From contig JBHELF010000038.1 of the NCBI GenBank assembly GCA_046263155.1, positions 1-7,650 on the forward strand: a stretch of DNA of 7,650 nt, in the 5' to 3' direction. Each line of letters begins with the position of its first letter. Positions within the stretch are counted from its first letter, which is position 1. The translations under genes and the position numbers were made by a program. This DNA comes from DATADF01 sp046263155. Its GTDB lineage: Bacteria > Actinomycetota > CADDZG01 > WHSQ01. This document shows, piece by piece, positions 5,882 through 7,650 of the stretch. The notes beneath the pieces were generated by a model, which made no database searches, was not told the DNA's origin, and saw nothing but the letters and a program-made list of their open reading frames with translations.

Positions 5882-7036
5882 TTATTTCGAGAAGAGCGCT
5901 CGCGCGCCGCGTGTCACCCGCTCGGGAGGGCCGGTCCCCACGATCACAGTGTCCTCGATGCGGACGCCGAACTCGCCCGGAAAGTAGACGCCCGGCTCCA
6001 CGGTGATGATCGCTCCCGACGGAAGCGTGGTTTCATCTGAATCCATCACCGACGGCGGTTCGTGTATGTCTAACCCGATGCCGTGCCCCGTTCGAGGCCC
6101 GGTGAACTGTCGAAAGCCTGCAGCATCGATGACTGCCATCGCAGCATGATCGACGTCGCGAGCCTGTGCGCCGGCGCGGGCAGCCTGCACTCCCGCTTCC
6201 TGGGCCTCTGCCACCAACTCATATATCTCTCTGTACCGTTCCGTCGGCTGTCCCAGAAAGACCTGCTGTGTGATGTCGGCGAAGTAGCCTTCGGCGCGCG
6301 CCGCGACGTCTACGAGTACCGGTTCAGCTTGGCGGATCGGAGTCTTATCCCCGCTGTGGTGCCCCACTGCCGAGTTCGCGCCCGCCTGGACGAGGACGAA
6401 GTCGACCGATTCCGCTCCCGCATCCCACAGCGCGCTCTCGATTACGCGCTTCAGTTGAAGTTCTGTCATACCGGGTCGAGCGTGTTCCAAAGCGGTGTCG
6501 ATTCCGAATGAAACAAGCTCGCCCGCCCGGCGGATCCTCTCTTGTTCGTCGTCACTCTTCGAGAGTCGCAGCGGAGCTATGAGCTCACCGGCACGCGATG
6601 CGTGACCATCTATTCGGTCGCGAAGCCGAGTCCAGAAGTCAAAACGGAGCTCGTCATCCACCGCGGCTCTGATGCCGCCCGGTGGCATATCTAGAGCGCG
6701 GAAGGCTTCCCCGATTGCTCCTTGCGGACCCTCTCTGTCCCGCCATTCAAAGACATTGTCGAGACCTGTGGTCTGGCGAAATTCGCCGGCATCGAAGTAA
6801 GGCATGATCATTGCCACGGCGGTCGGAGTCACAAGTAGCACTGTGATCCGTTCAATGGCCATTGCGCGGTAGCCGGTCAGGTAGCGCATATTCGCCGACG
6901 GACCCACAACCACAAGGTCAACCCCACGTTGTCGCATCACCATCTGGAGGCTCTCGACGCGATCCGCGACGCTCTTCTCTCCGAGGGCACCTGAAGAGGC
7001 AGGCTGCGTATCAGTGGATCCGTGCATCGGTCTCAC
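5882..7036 (-). CDS. M24 family Xaa-Pro peptidase
   Basis: A 384-residue cytoplasmic metallopeptidase of the M24 (pita-bread) family, which removes N-terminal residues before proline or cleaves Xaa-Pro dipeptides. An N-terminal creatinase-like domain (about 25-155, with GPSANMRYLTGYRA) precedes the catalytic domain (about 165-375). All five metal ligands are visible: Asp243 (PVLVDVAA), Asp254 (YFADIT), His318 (RTGHGIGLDIHE), Glu347 (ITVEPGVYFPG) and Glu361 (VRIEDT). His226/His227 in VGHHSGD and His325 are the usual auxiliary histidines. Ala245 stands where the family normally has Gly, a minor change. Length is normal. The start is GTG 7034-7036, nine bases after GAAAGAGA; ATG 7025-7027, three codons in, is the alternative. 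The gene is 130 bases after the reductase and 157 bases before the oxidase ATG, so it may be its own unit. Whether it is an aminopeptidase P or a prolidase cannot be decided here. Confidence 0.94.
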   Translation of the reverse strand: MRPMHGSTDTQPASSGALGEKSVADRVESLQMVMRQRGVDLVVVGPSANMRYLTGYRAMAIERITVLLVTPTAVAMIMPYFDAGEFRQTTGLDNVFEWRDREGPQGAIGEAFRALDMPPGGIRAAVDDELRFDFWTRLRDRIDGHASRAGELIAPLRLSKSDDEQERIRRAGELVSFGIDTALEHARPGMTELQLKRVIESALWDAGAESVDFVLVQAGANSAVGHHSGDKTPIRQAEPVLVDVAARAEGYFADITQQVFLGQPTERYREIYELVAEAQEAGVQAARAGAQARDVDHAAMAVIDAAGFRQFTGPRTGHGIGLDIHEPPSVMDSDETTLPSGAIITVEPGVYFPGEFGVRIEDTVIVGTGPPERVTRGARALFSK

Positions 7037-7060
7037 GCGTGATCGTCTCTTTCAGCTAAT

Positions 7061-7078
7061 GACGCCTCCACCGGCGTC
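7061..7078. repeat. Perfect 6-base hairpin in the leader of the M24 peptidase
   Basis: GACGCC TCCACC GGCGTC forms a perfect six-pair stem with a six-base loop. On the minus strand it ends 24 bases before the peptidase GTG and about 7 bases before its ribosome site. It has no following T-run, so it is not an intrinsic terminator in either direction. A role in the mRNA leader is possible. Confidence 0.4.
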
Positions 7079-7085
7079 GAGCTCC

Positions 7086-7125
7086 AACTCGCCAAGAGAT
7101 TAAGCGGCCCTTCTGAGGGCGAGTT
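7086..7125. repeat. 8-base inverted repeat between reductase and peptidase genes
   Basis: AACTCGCC (7086-7093) and GGCGAGTT (7118-7125) are exact inverted copies, separated by 24 bases. They lie between the reductase stop and the hairpin at 7061-7078. They could form a long-loop hairpin or be two half-sites for a DNA-binding protein. There is no T-run, so termination is not supported. Confidence 0.35.
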
Positions 7126-7166
7126 CGGCTCGGGACGCGCTATCTGCGGCGATTGGGCTCCAGACT

Positions 7167-7650
7167 TCACTTCACGACGTCGAAGCGCAGGTGGATGGCG
7201 CGCGGGGTCTCGATACACCTCGTCGTTCTGAGTTCGATTTGCTTCGGTCCAAGATCCTCGAAGAGCCGTATGCCGTCGCCCAGCAAGACCGGGATCAGGT
7301 GGATCTGCATCTCGTCCACAAGTCCCGCCCGCAGGTACTGCCGCATGATGTTTGCGCCTCCCCAGACACTCACGTTCTTTCCGCGGGCGGCCGCGCGAGC
7401 CTGCTCTAAGCCGGCCTCGATTCCCTCAGTGACGAAGTGGTAGGTCGTACCGCCCTGCATGGGGAGGGCGTCCCGTGTCTCGTGGGTCAGCACGAAGACC
7501 GGCCGGCCAAAGGGCGGCGGATCGCCCCACGGCTCAAACCCAACATCGAACATTCGCCTGCCGATCAGAACCGCTCCCGTCGATGCGTAGAGCTCCGCGA
7601 CCACCTCAGCGTCGGCGTCGGTCTTGGCGTCGAACATCCAGTCGTGAAGC
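7167..7650 (-). CDS. RibD C-terminal / dihydrofolate-reductase-like protein (N-terminus beyond window)
   Basis: The C-terminal part of a small NADPH-dependent reductase of the RibD_C/DHFR-like family. The visible features are GAVLIGRRMFD (residues 21-31 counted from the Met at 7637), FVLTHE (48-53), and the signature VWGGANIMRQYLRAGLVDEM (91-110) followed by QIHLIPVLLGDGIRLFED. The Met at 7635-7637 is probably internal: the frame continues to the edge as LHDW before it, as in family members with LHDWMF inside the first third. The gene is therefore 5' truncated by the window. Stand-alone members are common in soil bacteria, and their substrates are mostly unknown; a role in riboflavin synthesis is not implied, because no deaminase domain or rib gene is seen. 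Its stop lies 130 bases before the M24 peptidase start, too far to assume an operon. Confidence 0.92.
   Translation of the reverse strand, partial: LHDWMFDAKTDADAEVVAELYASTGAVLIGRRMFDVGFEPWGDPPPFGRPVFVLTHETRDALPMQGGTTYHFVTEGIEAGLEQARAAARGKNVSVWGGANIMRQYLRAGLVDEMQIHLIPVLLGDGIRLFEDLGPKQIELRTTRCIETPRAIHLRFDVVK

Noticed and set aside
7033..7218. 61-codon open frame on the minus strand between reductase and peptidase
   Set aside because: It overlaps the reductase 3' end in another frame, has no ribosome site I can see, and its product is low-complexity and unlike a known family.
1..7650. CRISPR arrays, tRNA or rRNA genes, insertion sequences, phage or defence operons
   Set aside because: No spaced direct repeats, tRNA-like cloverleaf, transposase motif or known defence protein was seen on either strand.

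Overview
The window comes from a high-GC bacterial chromosome. The gene set suggests a free-living soil bacterium: a class III nucleotide cyclase, a LigD-type NHEJ primase-polymerase, a BBE-like FAD oxidase, an EamA exporter and a RibD-type reductase. The style of the short proline-rich single-span protein and the mixed ATG/GTG starts would suit an actinomycete-like lineage, perhaps a deep-branching one. That placement is inference; no rRNA, tRNA or taxonomic marker is present.

Layout. Positions 1-271 hold the 3' end of a class III cyclase (+). Positions 333-1070 hold a leftward two-gene unit: a 67-residue single-span protein with a His-containing tail, then a four-helix DUF2269-like membrane protein. 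A short divergent control region separates it from a DUF1697 gene (+, 1163-1702). That gene converges on a stand-alone LigD-type polymerase domain (-, 1738-2748). A 225-base divergent spacer follows, then a single-domain cupin (+, 2974-3330). From 3374 to the right edge all genes are leftward: an EamA transporter, an FAD oxidase, an M24 Xaa-Pro peptidase and the C-terminal part of a RibD/DHFR-like reductase cut by the window edge.

How the genes work together. Strand switches are frequent, so most genes look like independent units. Two pairs look co-transcribed: the small His-tailed protein with the DUF2269-like protein (21-base gap), and the FAD oxidase with the EamA transporter (29-base gap). 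The oxidase-exporter pair could modify and expel a small molecule. The membrane pair could handle a metal or haem. Both are inferences.

There is no CRISPR array, insertion sequence, phage gene, toxin-antitoxin pair or RNA gene that I can support. I do not see a clear new multi-gene system. The points most worth a second look are the apparent ACG start of the FAD oxidase, set by a good Shine-Dalgarno site; the small membrane pair; and the polymerase domain with no Ku or ligase beside it.
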